Shown here: piece by piece, positions 1 to 8,924 of the stretch
Position numbering within the stretch: position 1 is the stretch's first letter
Layout of the letters: each line of letters opens with the position of its first letter
Source: Planctobacterium sp047947135
GTDB taxonomy: Bacteria; Pseudomonadota; Gammaproteobacteria; Enterobacterales; Alteromonadaceae
DNA: 64,000 bases
Direction of reading: 5' to 3'
NCBI GenBank assembly: GCA_047947135.1
Contig: CP170457.1
Coordinates: 1,674,001-1,738,000, forward strand
Program-made: the position numbers and the translations under genes
The notes under the pieces: model-generated
Databases searched by the model: none
The model's input: the letters and a program-made list of their open reading frames with translations, nothing else
Told to the model about the DNA's origin: nothing

Positions 1-1400
1 CCGTGGGCGCTGGAAGCGCCAAATCTCACTGAACGGAAAATACCCGCCATAAACGTGGTGTAGTAGTCCTGTAGCACGCCTTCGGAAATTTCACCCTTGG
101 CCAGAAGTTGTTCGACCATATATAAACCCAGAATATCCGCTTTGCCTTCTTCCAGAGCCGAGGCATGTTCTTTCAATGCCTGACGCACGGTACCTTTGTC
201 GTTAATGGTATTTTTAATGCCTAAACCGTGTGCCACTTCATGGAACATGGTGTTGGCAAAAAATGCATCAAAGGTGATGTGCTTGCGCTGTTCCGGGACA
301 ATTAATTCATCTGCAATTGGCACGAGAATATGATCAAACTTGGCCTGCATGGCATTTTTTAGCTGCAGGCGGCGGGTGCCTTTTGATAATTGCACTTCCT
401 CATCATTGGGTAAGTTGATGGCAATGGTCTTACTGCCGGCATTGGAATGCCCAGCATAATAAATCACATCATAGGCATTCAGGTCAGCATCGGTTCCCGG
501 CTTTTCCTGTTTAAATTGTGCGTCTACTGGTAAGCCTGCTTGTAACTCTGGCAAAAAGGCTGCGTATTTGGCCAGGCGATCACTCCAGGCCATGTCTTTC
601 ACCAGCACGTATGATTCAAATGCTGCGCGATACCCAAAAAGTTGATCCTCATAGGTTTCAATAGGGCCGTAAACCAGCTCGATAGGATTATTTTTCATAT
701 CCATCCAGGCGAAATCCGATGCCTGATAGTCATCGGTCAACAGCGCCTCTGCCCGCATGGTCAGGTAATTCGCAAACTCAGGATCGTCCGCCAGAGTGGC
801 TGCTTCGCGTAGCAGTTCCGCCGCTTTGGTAAGTTCTTTGCTGTATTTAATGGAATAGGGGATAAGTACCAGCGCGTCACCAGAACGTTCGATTACTGAA
901 TACAGTCCCTTTTTACCTGGCAAAGTGACTCTTTCGAAATGTTCTTTGGTCATATCGGCAGGATAAAATTGTGCGCCGGGTGGCTTCTCTTGCACACCGG
1001 TAAGAAAGGGCTTATCACCGTTTAATCTATCCCAGGGACCATAGTTGATTGCGGCGAAGGCCCTAATTTTTGGGTCCTGCAAGCTATTTAATAGCGCTTT
1101 CTTTTTGCCTCCATAGGACTGTTGCCAAAACAGGTCATCCATAATTTTGGATGCGTCAATCAAAATACTTAACATCTTGCGCTGATTGTCGCTAAGGTGG
1201 GAAAGATCAGCAGTAAGGTCTACCGGGTGATAAATATCCAATCGATTTTGGTAATCAGAAATCAAAGCAGGCTGTTGCGCCATATTTGCTTCTGATGAAG
1301 CCTCAGTTGTTTGGACATTTTGGCTGACTTTTCCGCAGCCAGCTAAGGTCAGCAACCCAATGGCAACCGCTACGGACAGGGTTTTACGGGAGATATGCAT
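1..1400 (-). CDS. M49-like zinc metallopeptidase lipoprotein (dipeptidyl-peptidase III family), C-terminus cut by window edge
   Basis: The reading frame is open from an ATG at 1398-1400 to the window edge (about 466 codons visible). The N-terminus has a signal peptide ending in a lipobox (LTLAGC, Cys about residue 21), so a lipid-anchored envelope protein is expected. Zinc-site motifs are seen as HEVAHGLG (HExxH type) followed about 30-35 residues later by EEGKAD, the arrangement of family M49 peptidases, where the two His and the second Glu bind zinc. The last visible residues (RFGASSAH) resemble the conserved segment after the zinc site in this family, so a further C-terminal part lies outside the window. 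It is transcribed away from the repeat element and HDOD gene. The family assignment is fairly sure; the substrate is unknown. Confidence 0.8.
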   Translation of the reverse strand, partial: MHISRKTLSVAVAIGLLTLAGCGKVSQNVQTTEASSEANMAQQPALISDYQNRLDIYHPVDLTADLSHLSDNQRKMLSILIDASKIMDDLFWQQSYGGKKKALLNSLQDPKIRAFAAINYGPWDRLNGDKPFLTGVQEKPPGAQFYPADMTKEHFERVTLPGKKGLYSVIERSGDALVLIPYSIKYSKELTKAAELLREAATLADDPEFANYLTMRAEALLTDDYQASDFAWMDMKNNPIELVYGPIETYEDQLFGYRAAFESYVLVKDMAWSDRLAKYAAFLPELQAGLPVDAQFKQEKPGTDADLNAYDVIYYAGHSNAGSKTIAINLPNDEEVQLSKGTRRLQLKNAMQAKFDHILVPIADELIVPEQRKHITFDAFFANTMFHEVAHGLGIKNTINDKGTVRQALKEHASALEEGKADILGLYMVEQLLAKGEISEGVLQDYYTTFMAGIFRSVRFGASSAH

Positions 1401-1560
1401 AGTGTCATTCCTTATTGTCGTTATACTATACGCAGGTGCAGTATTGTGCCTGCACCTGTGTATAATGCAATGAGCTAATTTCAAGTTGCCTTTATATATA
1501 AAAATTACCTGGAAGGCACAATCCTGGCTGGTTATTCGGGAAATATAAATTACAATAAAA

Positions 1561-1806
1561 CATAATCCTAAATTAATCAGTTGACCGCGCTGAATATAAG
1601 GCAACTGTGTGAAAATACACAATATTTTGAATGCGCCGCAGTTCATCCATTGGGTGAGTCCGCTACAACATGCATAGCGGTTCTGGCAGCTCGACTGGTT
1701 ATGCCAAAAAAACAGCAAGGGAACGGCCGTTCCTTTATTTTTTGGCTACACCATTCAAACTGCCAGAACCACTCTGCAAGTTGTCCAACTGATTATTTTA
1801 GGATAA
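1561..1806. repeat. Foldback (MITE- or ERIC-like) repeat element, full-length copy
   Basis: Imperfect terminal inverted repeats of 22 bp (1562-1583 and 1785-1806, 20/22 matching) enclose nested inverted repeats: an 11-bp pair at 1679-1689/1760-1770, a 9-bp pair at 1703-1711/1738-1746 and a 14-bp perfect palindrome at 1720-1733. The whole unit can fold into one long hairpin. Its left 142 bp (1561-1702) match 22186-22327 on the opposite strand at 118 of 142 positions without gaps, which shows it is a dispersed repeat. No transposase is encoded. It fills the gap between the peptidase and HDOD genes; a clear target-site duplication is not visible. Confidence 0.8.
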
Positions 1807-1878
1807 TAAAATCGCTAACTGGCAGAGAGTTTCGTCATTGTTTGTCACGAGTAAAAAATAGAAGGAAATAACTGGGAT

Positions 1879-2715
1879 ATGTCCACAGAAAATGCGTTGT
1901 TAACGATTCTGGTCGAAAAGATCAATAATGATACGCTGGTATTACCTACTTTACCGGCGATCGCATTGAAGGTTCGTAAGGCGGCAGACGACCCAGAAGT
2001 GAACCTGAATTCCATGGCTGACGTGATTGCTCTGGATCCTTCGCTGAGTGCGCGTATTATTAAGATTTCCAATAGTGCTTACCTGGGGCGGGCGGTGAAA
2101 GTGGAGAATATTAATCAGGCAGTCACCCGTATAGGTTTGACTCAGATTAAAAATATCGCCACAGCACTGGCCATGGAGCAGCTATTTGTCAGTAAAAATA
2201 AAGTGGTTAAAGGTTACATTAATAAAATCTGGGATCGCACCATTGAAGTCGTCGCCAATGCGCTTGCTCTGCATCAGTTTTATGTGAAGGACACCAAAGA
2301 CAAAAGGCTCAATGTTGATTCAATGACCCTGGCGGGACTGATGCATAATATTGGGGTTTTACCGATACTCACCGAAGCAGAACGCCATGAAGAAGTCTTT
2401 GCTAATCCCGCTTTTTTGAATGCATCAGTGCAGAAAATGTCAGGTCGTATCGGAGGTGCAATTACACGCGAATGGGGCTTTGGTGAAGAGTTTGTCATCG
2501 TGGCTGAGAGCTGGCGAAACCTGAAAGTTCAAACGGAACAAGTGTCTTACCTTGATTTCATTCGATTGGCATCGGCAATTGCCGGATTTATAAATAGTCA
2601 GAAAGACGCCATTATGAACTTATCAATGCAGAAAAACATGATGTCAGATTACGGCATTATTGATACTGATGAATACAACGATGCCAAAGAAGCAGCGAAG
2701 TTAGTCTTTAAATAA
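1879..2715 (+). CDS. HDOD domain protein
   Basis: This 278-residue protein is almost entirely an HDOD domain, recognised from the N-terminal LPTLPAIALKVRKAADDP stretch, the DPSLSARIIKISNSAYLG segment and the ITREWGFGEEFV region. HDOD domains are relatives of HD hydrolases that usually lack metal-binding residues and act in signalling. There is no signal peptide or membrane segment, so it is cytoplasmic. The ATG at 1879 has a purine-rich AAGGAA about 11 bases upstream. The foldback repeat ends 72 bp before the start and may influence expression. The gene stands alone and converges on rdgC. The specific partner is unknown. Confidence 0.85.
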   Translation: MSTENALLTILVEKINNDTLVLPTLPAIALKVRKAADDPEVNLNSMADVIALDPSLSARIIKISNSAYLGRAVKVENINQAVTRIGLTQIKNIATALAMEQLFVSKNKVVKGYINKIWDRTIEVVANALALHQFYVKDTKDKRLNVDSMTLAGLMHNIGVLPILTEAERHEEVFANPAFLNASVQKMSGRIGGAITREWGFGEEFVIVAESWRNLKVQTEQVSYLDFIRLASAIAGFINSQKDAIMNLSMQKNMMSDYGIIDTDEYNDAKEAAKLVFK

Positions 2716-2753
2716 CCGTATCATTATTGCAAGGTCAACACGGCCTAAGATAT

Positions 2754-2773
2754 TCCCGCGCCAAAGCGCGGGA
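2754..2773. terminator. Hairpin between convergent HDOD and rdgC genes
   Basis: A perfect 8-bp GC-rich stem (TCCCGCGC/GCGCGGGA) with a CAAA loop lies between two convergent genes. Neither strand has a long T tract after it, so it is a plausible but weak bidirectional terminator. Confidence 0.5.
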
Positions 2774-2789
2774 GAGTCTTCAAACACGA

Positions 2790-3689
2790 CTACTCTTCAG
2801 TCAATTGCAGTTGCGTCTTTAAATATTCAACAAAGCGCACTAACTCACCGACCATCAACGTAAAGTCGGCATCTTCTTTAGCCGCCAGCTGATCTTTAGG
2901 AATATCGTCATTTTGTTCTCTTAAGACATCTGCAAATTTAATACGCTTGATCGCCACATCTTCCTGTAACAGGCATGATAATGTTTCATCCCAGCTAACA
3001 GACAATTTGGTCACCAGCTTGCCTTTGTCGATGTGATTAATGATTTCTTCGGCGCTCAGATCCTGATTCTTACAGCGAAGCACGCTGCCTTCTTCAGACA
3101 TATCTTTCAGCTCAGCTTCTTCAAGCAGCTCAATACCTTCTGGTGTGTTGTCGTTCTGCAACCAATCCGTCAGGTGCGCAGCAATACTGCTGCGGCTCAA
3201 AGGCAAGACGGGGAGTGATTCAATCGCTTTACGCAAGGTGGCTAAAAATAATTCTGCCGTGCCATCTGCCGATGCATCAACCAATACCAGATTATCGCCG
3301 AGACACACGATACCGTGGATAAAGCTGTTCTTTGTGAAGGCTTGTGGTAAAAGGCGGTGCACGATTTCCTGTTTCAGGTCCTGCTGTGCTTTTTTGCCTA
3401 CCGGTGATCCCGTTTCCTGCTCAATTTGAGCGACTTTTTCGGCCAGTTCGGCATTGATAACGGTAGCTGGTAAAAGCCTTTCCTGCTTTTTCAGTTTTAG
3501 CCAGACACGGTTGCCTGAGGCATGCACCATATCTGAGCCACCGGAAATCGGACTTACCCAACCCATAGTGGCAAGCTCCTGTTTACCGCAGGCCCTAAAG
3601 GCATGCTCATTTAGCTTCTCGGCAATTTGTTCAGGAGAAAGGGTGAGTGAATCTGTGAGAGTGTAAGCTTTTAGGTTTTTAAACCACAT
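2790..3689 (-). CDS. rdgC: Recombination-associated protein RdgC
   Basis: The 299-residue product has the typical RdgC length and N-terminus (MWFKNLKAYTLT) and the conserved GWVSPI and ISGGSD segments. RdgC forms a ring-shaped dimer that binds DNA and limits RecA-mediated recombination; it is cytoplasmic and nucleoid-associated. The gene is monocistronic, converging on the HDOD gene; its upstream region (3690-3867) contains a short inverted repeat at 3721-3741 (ACAGGTC/GACCTGT) of unknown role. No signal peptide or membrane segment is present. The assignment is based on overall sequence recognition and is firm. Confidence 0.93.
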   Translation of the reverse strand: MWFKNLKAYTLTDSLTLSPEQIAEKLNEHAFRACGKQELATMGWVSPISGGSDMVHASGNRVWLKLKKQERLLPATVINAELAEKVAQIEQETGSPVGKKAQQDLKQEIVHRLLPQAFTKNSFIHGIVCLGDNLVLVDASADGTAELFLATLRKAIESLPVLPLSRSSIAAHLTDWLQNDNTPEGIELLEEAELKDMSEEGSVLRCKNQDLSAEEIINHIDKGKLVTKLSVSWDETLSCLLQEDVAIKRIKFADVLREQNDDIPKDQLAAKEDADFTLMVGELVRFVEYLKTQLQLTEE

Positions 3690-3867
3690 GCAGTCAATTC
3701 CTACGCAAAATATTCTGATGACAGGTCAAAAACGGACCTGTTTGAAAAAGAAGAGGCGGGAGATTAGCAGCAATGGCGACAAGAAACCAGTGCGGGAATT
3801 AATACAGCTCAGTTACCGATTTGCAATTTTAATCACAGTCCATGAAAAACATGAACCGTGATGTGAC

Positions 3868-5595
3868 TTATTTATTTTTAGGGAAGATTATGGTGTAGCT
3901 CAGGCCTTTTCCGGGCTCGCTTTCGGCTTCAATTTTGCCACCCAATGTTTGGGTTACGAGGTTGTACATGATGTGCGTACCCAGGCCACTTCCACCTTTA
4001 CCGCGTCGTGTTGTGAAGAAGGCATCAAAATGTTTTTCCAGCATTTCAGCGCTGAGACCTTTACCATTGTCTTGATAGTGCATATGCACATTATCGTCGT
4101 CTTCCCAAATCTTCATTTTGATCTTGCCCTTTTCCACGGTCTCGAAACCGTGGATAAGGGAGTTCATGATCATATTTGTCACGATTTGTGCAATCGCGCC
4201 AGGAGCACAGCGTACAACTAGTTTATCAGGGCAGTCGACATCAATATCATGTTTCGTCTTTTTAAACTTCGGTGCCAGTGACTGTGTAACCTCGCGGATG
4301 TATTCCTTCATATCGACTTCGCGTTCCGCTTCACTGGTTTGATCAACCGCGACCTGTTTAAAGCTCGCCACTAAATCAGAAGCCCTGTTCAAATTGGACA
4401 AGAGTAGTGTGGTGGTTTGCTCTGCTTCCTCAATAAAAGATGACATGGTTTTACTGGTGAGTTTCTTATCGTCAAATGCGGTTGCTAATACTTTAAGACG
4501 GTCCTGCAAAAAGCTAGCGGCAGTAACACTGACACCAATCGGCGTGTTGACATCATGGGCAATACCCGCCACCAGACCACCAAGAGAAGCCATACGCTCG
4601 GACTCAACGAGCTGGTTTTGCGCCATTTTTAAGGTTTCCATGGAATCGGCTAATTCGGTGTTTTTGCGCAACAACGTCTCTTCAGCCATACGCCGGCTTT
4701 CATTTTCTTTTTTGAGCTCGTCCTGTTTGCTCATCAGCTCATCTTTTTGTTGCTCCAGATCCAGCATGATTTTCGATAAGCTGGCGGTCTTCTTGGCAAC
4801 TTCCTGTTCCAATAGCAGGTTTTGTTCGTCCAGTTTGCGGTTAGCTTCTTTCAGATCCGATTGCGCACCACCCAAGCGATTTTGAAAATCAATCAGATCA
4901 TCCACGAGTTTATTGTAAGCATCGCGCAATACGGCCAATTCGTTGTCATCTTCTATTTTGACATCGAGCTTTGAGCGCTCCAGGCGATCAATATCAAATT
5001 CGTTGATTTGCTGTGTTAATTCCGACAGCGGTTCGGTAAGCATGCGCCTAAAGGCATTTAAAAACAGAAATACCAGGAAGCCGGTCTTTAATATGGCATT
5101 GCCGACTAAAAAGAAGACACCAACTTGTATTCGACCAAAGATGATTTCGAATGAGGAATAGAGAGTAACGTCGCCGACATTGGATGTTCGGCCAGAAAAC
5201 TCAAAGATTAATGGAAAGGTATAGCCAAAGGTACCACCACCGTGATCCTGCATAATACCGGAGCTGACCGGATCCATTTGCAGCACAACAGTACGCCCCA
5301 AATCAGCGATATAATTGCCATTTTCATCACGGATCTGTACGCCTTCAACAATAGGTAATTCCATCAGACCTTCCGCAATGGATTGGGCTTGCGGTGTATT
5401 TAGCTCCCAAATTGCAAGGGTTAAGCTGGTGCTAAAGGTATTTTTAAGGGTTTGTAGTTCACTTTCGATGTGATTTTTAGCGTTGAGATATTCGGTGAGA
5501 ATTTGTCCGACGGTGACGATCAATGTCAGAATAAAATACACTGACAACACGCGGGTCAAAAGCTTTCGTGAAAGTCCTATTTTTACTTTTGACAT
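3868..5595 (-). CDS. Membrane sensor histidine kinase without adjacent regulator
   Basis: In this 575-residue kinase, TM1 (about 13-35) and TM2 (about 152-182) flank an extracytoplasmic sensor region. A HAMP-like linker (about 183-240), a long coiled coil (about 240-335), a HisKA-like dimerisation helix with the phospho-acceptor His347 (GIAHDVNTPIG) and a HATPase_c domain with a GSGLGTHI G-box follow. The HDVNTP form of the H-box is seen in hybrid-type or orphan kinases. No receiver domain is fused. The nearest response regulator gene (phoB) is divergent and has its own kinase phoR, so the partner regulator is probably elsewhere. The signal is unknown. Confidence 0.85.
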   Translation of the reverse strand: MSKVKIGLSRKLLTRVLSVYFILTLIVTVGQILTEYLNAKNHIESELQTLKNTFSTSLTLAIWELNTPQAQSIAEGLMELPIVEGVQIRDENGNYIADLGRTVVLQMDPVSSGIMQDHGGGTFGYTFPLIFEFSGRTSNVGDVTLYSSFEIIFGRIQVGVFFLVGNAILKTGFLVFLFLNAFRRMLTEPLSELTQQINEFDIDRLERSKLDVKIEDDNELAVLRDAYNKLVDDLIDFQNRLGGAQSDLKEANRKLDEQNLLLEQEVAKKTASLSKIMLDLEQQKDELMSKQDELKKENESRRMAEETLLRKNTELADSMETLKMAQNQLVESERMASLGGLVAGIAHDVNTPIGVSVTAASFLQDRLKVLATAFDDKKLTSKTMSSFIEEAEQTTTLLLSNLNRASDLVASFKQVAVDQTSEAEREVDMKEYIREVTQSLAPKFKKTKHDIDVDCPDKLVVRCAPGAIAQIVTNMIMNSLIHGFETVEKGKIKMKIWEDDDNVHMHYQDNGKGLSAEMLEKHFDAFFTTRRGKGGSGLGTHIMYNLVTQTLGGKIEAESEPGKGLSYTIIFPKNK

Positions 5596-5870
5596 TCAAA
5601 ACGCCCTATTTATGACTGTGCTGTTTATTCATTAGAATGAGTTTAACGTTTTGCAAAGCTTTTGTTGTTCCCTGCTATTGGCAATATAAGGTGTCGAGTG
5701 CTTGCGACTCTCAGACATTTCTTCCCCCTAAGAATATGCAGAAATTACACAATACACAAGTTCAACCTACGTGATCGGGCATCCCTCGAGTACTGGCTAT
5801 TTTGTTAATCAGGGTAATCACTTACAAGTAATTCGACATAATTGACAAAAAGTATCGGGCAATATTGCAA
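5596..5870. other. Divergent intergenic region upstream of histidine kinase and phoB
   Basis: Together with the Pho box this makes a 340-bp gene-free stretch between divergent genes. Apart from the PhoB half-sites at its right end I see no open frame with coding character, no strong hairpin and no repeat. It must hold the promoters of both flanking genes. Confidence 0.5.
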
Positions 5871-5898
5871 TTTTCATATTTCTGTCATCAAATCGACA
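5871..5898 (+). promoter_or_regulatory. Pho box (three PhoB half-sites) upstream of phoB
   Basis: Three PhoB-like half-sites lie in 11-bp phase: TTTCA at 5872, TGTCA at 5883 and CGACA at 5894, separated by AT-rich spacers. This matches the tandem 11-bp direct-repeat architecture of PhoB sites and resembles the E. coli phoB promoter. It lies 38 bp upstream of the phoB GTG start, which fits autoregulation. Confidence 0.75.
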
Positions 5899-5935
5899 AA
5901 TACTAATGCGGCGAAAAAGGTTTGGAGGATCGCCC

Positions 5936-6625
5936 GTGTCAAAAAAAATTCTGGTAGTCGAAGACGAAACGCCCATCAGAGATATGATCAAGTTTGTGCT
6001 TGAGCAGTCTGATTTTCAGGTAGTCGAAGCCGAAGACTATGATGTTGCGCTGAATGCGATACACGAGCCGTATCCAGATATTGTGTTGTTGGACTGGATG
6101 CTACCTGGTGGTAGCGGGATTCAAATTGCCAAAAAACTGAAACAACACGAGCATACAAAAGATATTCCTATCATCATGTTGACTGCTCGTGGTGAAGAGG
6201 AGGACAAGGTGCGAGGGCTGGATGCCGGTGCAGATGACTACGTTACCAAACCGTTTTCCCCTAAAGAACTGATAGCCCGAATTAAGGCGGTATTGCGCCG
6301 TGCTGCGCCTACAACTAACGAAGAACCAGTGTCATACAGTGGTTTGGTGCTAGATCCTGTATCCCATCGTGTCACCTCTCATGGCAATGCGCTAAAGTTG
6401 GGACCAACAGAATTTAAGCTGCTGCACTTTTTTATGACGCATGCAGAACGAGTCTATAGTCGTGAGCAATTGCTGGATAATGTCTGGGGCACCAATGTTT
6501 ACGTCGAAGATCGCACAGTTGATGTGCACATCAGACGCTTGCGAAAAGCCATTTCAGGTAACGGCCACGAAAACATGATCCAAACTGTGCGCGGATCTGG
6601 ATACCGTTTTTCTGCTAAGATCTGA
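5936..6625 (+). CDS. phoB: Phosphate regulon response regulator PhoB
   Basis: PhoB is the OmpR-class transcription factor activated by PhoR under phosphate limitation. The receiver domain shows Asp10, the phospho-acceptor Asp53 (VLLDWMLPG), Thr83 and Lys105; a winged-helix DNA-binding domain occupies about residues 130-228, with RTVDVHIRRLRKA as the recognition region. I choose the GTG at 5936 because GGAGGA sits 7 bases upstream and the resulting 229 residues equal the usual PhoB length; an ATG 30 bp upstream has no ribosome site and falls next to the Pho box. phoR follows after 57 bp. The assignment rests on sequence together with the phoR and pstS neighbours. Confidence 0.96.
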   Translation: MSKKILVVEDETPIRDMIKFVLEQSDFQVVEAEDYDVALNAIHEPYPDIVLLDWMLPGGSGIQIAKKLKQHEHTKDIPIIMLTARGEEEDKVRGLDAGADDYVTKPFSPKELIARIKAVLRRAAPTTNEEPVSYSGLVLDPVSHRVTSHGNALKLGPTEFKLLHFFMTHAERVYSREQLLDNVWGTNVYVEDRTVDVHIRRLRKAISGNGHENMIQTVRGSGYRFSAKI

Positions 6626-6682
6626 ACATCTGCTCATCTGGCAAACTAAATTGCCATAACTACTCGGAGTCGGTTCGTAACC

Positions 6683-8002
6683 GTGTATAGTCCATTTTCC
6701 TGGATTAAGAGTGCTTTGCGCCTCACCAGTTATTTCATAGTTGCTATTGTGGTGGGATGGCTGTTGGATGATATCCTTATCTCCGTCGCCATCGCAGCTG
6801 TGTTGCTATTGGTTATCAATTACGGTTATTTGCTGCGACTTAATCACTGGTTGTGGCACAGCAAAAAGATAACGCCGCCCAACGCCAAAGGTATTTGGGG
6901 GCAAATATATGACGGCATTTATTATATGCAGCGTCGCAATCGTAATAAACGCAAGCAGTTGGGAATCCTGATACGTCGTTTTCGCGAGGGTTCTGAAGCG
7001 CTGCCAGATGCCGCTGTTGTGGTAGATAGTGACGGACATATCGTCTGGTGTAACAGATTGGCGCGCATCGAGTTGGGATTAAATTGGCCTGAGGATGCCG
7101 ACCGGCGTATTGATAATCTTATTCGTCACCCTGAGTTTGTTCGCTTTTTTAATAATACTAAGGACAATGATCCTATCGTTATTGAGTCACCCATCAATGT
7201 CGACAAGTTATTGGAATATCGAATCATGCCATATGGTGAGAAGCACTCACTGTTAATTGCCCGTGATGTGACCCAACTCAACCAGTTAGAACAGATGCGC
7301 AAAGATTTTGTTGCCAATGTGTCCCACGAATTGCGTACCCCTTTGACTGTTATGACAGGTTACCTGGAAATGTTGCGAGAAGGTGCCGACATGCCTGCAA
7401 GTATCGTGGACAAGGCATACGATGAAATGGATGTACAATCACATCGGATGCAGAATCTGGTAGAGCAGTTGTTAACGCTGTCCCGGATAGAGGGCAACAC
7501 TGAGCGCGTTTATGAGAAAGTGGTAAATGTACCGACATTGTTAAAAACCATTGAGGCAGAAGCAGCGACCTTAAACAAACAAAAATATCATCACATTACC
7601 TTCGAAATAGATGATTCTTTGGCAATGTATGGTCTGGAAACAGAGTTGCGCAGCGCCTTTTCCAATCTGATTTTTAATGCCATCAAATATACACCAGAAG
7701 GTGGTGATATTCAGGTCAGCTGGTTGCGGACAGACAGTGGAGCGCGTTTTTCAGTGGTTGATAATGGTGAAGGTATTCCTCAGCAGCATGTATCACGACT
7801 AACCGAGCGTTTTTATCGAGTCGATAAAGCCCGTTCCCGAAAAACCGGAGGGACCGGTCTTGGGCTTTCGATAGTGAAGCATGTACTATCACATCACAAT
7901 TCTCGTTTGGAAATAAACAGTGAAGTCGGCAAAGGTAGCCAATTCGCGTTTTCTTTCAATAAACAAATTATTGCTGATATTCCCAATGCTGAAGCCGTTT
8001 AA
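6683..8002 (+). CDS. phoR: Phosphate regulon sensor histidine kinase PhoR
   Basis: PhoR phosphorylates or dephosphorylates PhoB according to the state of the Pst-PhoU complex. The 439-residue protein has two closely spaced N-terminal membrane helices (about 12-50) with almost no periplasmic loop, a linker, a PAS domain (about 105-200), HisKA with His215 (NVSHELRTP) and HATPase_c ending in GGTGLGLSIVKH. This short-loop PAS architecture is characteristic of PhoR. Translation starts at a GTG with GGAG about 13 bases upstream, a somewhat long spacing. The 3' end overlaps the next gene by 17 bp, implying translational coupling to the PstS-like protein. Confidence 0.95.
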   Translation: MYSPFSWIKSALRLTSYFIVAIVVGWLLDDILISVAIAAVLLLVINYGYLLRLNHWLWHSKKITPPNAKGIWGQIYDGIYYMQRRNRNKRKQLGILIRRFREGSEALPDAAVVVDSDGHIVWCNRLARIELGLNWPEDADRRIDNLIRHPEFVRFFNNTKDNDPIVIESPINVDKLLEYRIMPYGEKHSLLIARDVTQLNQLEQMRKDFVANVSHELRTPLTVMTGYLEMLREGADMPASIVDKAYDEMDVQSHRMQNLVEQLLTLSRIEGNTERVYEKVVNVPTLLKTIEAEAATLNKQKYHHITFEIDDSLAMYGLETELRSAFSNLIFNAIKYTPEGGDIQVSWLRTDSGARFSVVDNGEGIPQQHVSRLTERFYRVDKARSRKTGGTGLGLSIVKHVLSHHNSRLEINSEVGKGSQFAFSFNKQIIADIPNAEAV

Positions 8003-8924
8003 ATATTTACTCCTGTTGGTAATCCCTTGCTGGTTGCAGGCGCATGAATATGAAATGAAGCCTGGCGTATCCGGGACGGTCACTGCTGTGGGCTCGGATA
8101 CCATGGCGAATTTAATGGCCTTGTGGGCGGATGGCTTTAAGGAAGTCTATCCCCATGTGAAATTTCAATTGCAGGCGTCCGGCTCCAGTACCGCCCCGCC
8201 TGCGTTAGCTGAGGGCACTGCAAACCTCGGTCCTATGAGCCGTAAGATGACGATCTCAGAAGAGCGCTATTTTGCTCAGAAACACGGTTATCGACCCACG
8301 GTCATCGCTGTCGCCATGGATGCCATTGTGGTATTTGCCGATGCAGATAATCCGTTGCAGGCAGTCAGTGTCAAACAACTGGATTCGATATTTTCCGTTA
8401 CAAGATTCTGTGGTGGAGAGCGCGATATTTCCAACTGGTCTCAGGTTAATCAGCAGCGCAGTTTGGCCCTGGGTGATATCAGCTTATATGGCAGAAACGC
8501 GGTGTCGGGTACCTACGGAATGTTCAAACAATTTGTTCTGTGTGGTGGTGACTTTAAGCCGAATGTTAAAGAGCTGCCCAGTTCATCATCGGTTATTCAT
8601 TCTGTAGCATTTTCTTCTGGTGGTTTGGGGTATTCGGCTTATGGCTTTCAAACGGCCGGTGTCAAAATGCTCGGGATTCAGCAAGACAAGGAAGTGGTTT
8701 TTCCAAATGAGCAAACCATAGCATCAGGGCAGTATCCTTTTTCTCGACAGCTTTATTTTATCGTGAATAAACCACCAGATACTAAGCTGCAACCGCTGCT
8801 CAGAGAATTTATTCTTTATATCTTATCGGAACAGGGGGCGCGTATCACTCGTCGGGAAGGATATATTCCAATTCCATCTGTTCAGACGGTTTCTGAGTTA
8901 GAGAAATTGGATGCATCAACCTGA
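7986..8924 (+). CDS. PstS-like phosphate-binding periplasmic protein
   Basis: This 312-residue protein has a cleavable signal peptide (about 18 residues, ending WLQA) and a PBP-like domain with VTAVGSDTMANL at the start, QASGSSTAPPALAEG and LGPMSRKM; SGSSTAP and GRNAVSGTYG resemble the phosphate-contacting loops of PstS proteins. It therefore likely binds phosphate in the periplasm. I choose the internal ATG at 7986 because it gives a proper signal peptide; a longer frame begins inside phoR. It overlaps phoR by 17 bp and the oxygenase gene by 14 bp. No pst permease genes are adjacent; the pst operon 24 kb downstream lacks its own pstS, so this protein may serve it or have a sensory role. Confidence 0.85.
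   Translation: MLKPFKYLLLLVIPCWLQAHEYEMKPGVSGTVTAVGSDTMANLMALWADGFKEVYPHVKFQLQASGSSTAPPALAEGTANLGPMSRKMTISEERYFAQKHGYRPTVIAVAMDAIVVFADADNPLQAVSVKQLDSIFSVTRFCGGERDISNWSQVNQQRSLALGDISLYGRNAVSGTYGMFKQFVLCGGDFKPNVKELPSSSSVIHSVAFSSGGLGYSAYGFQTAGVKMLGIQQDKEVVFPNEQTIASGQYPFSRQLYFIVNKPPDTKLQPLLREFILYILSEQGARITRREGYIPIPSVQTVSELEKLDAST

Noticed and set aside
1581..1871. 96-codon open frame on the + strand
   Set aside because: It lies almost wholly inside the foldback repeat, has no ribosome site and an odd composition; the half copy of the repeat does not preserve it.
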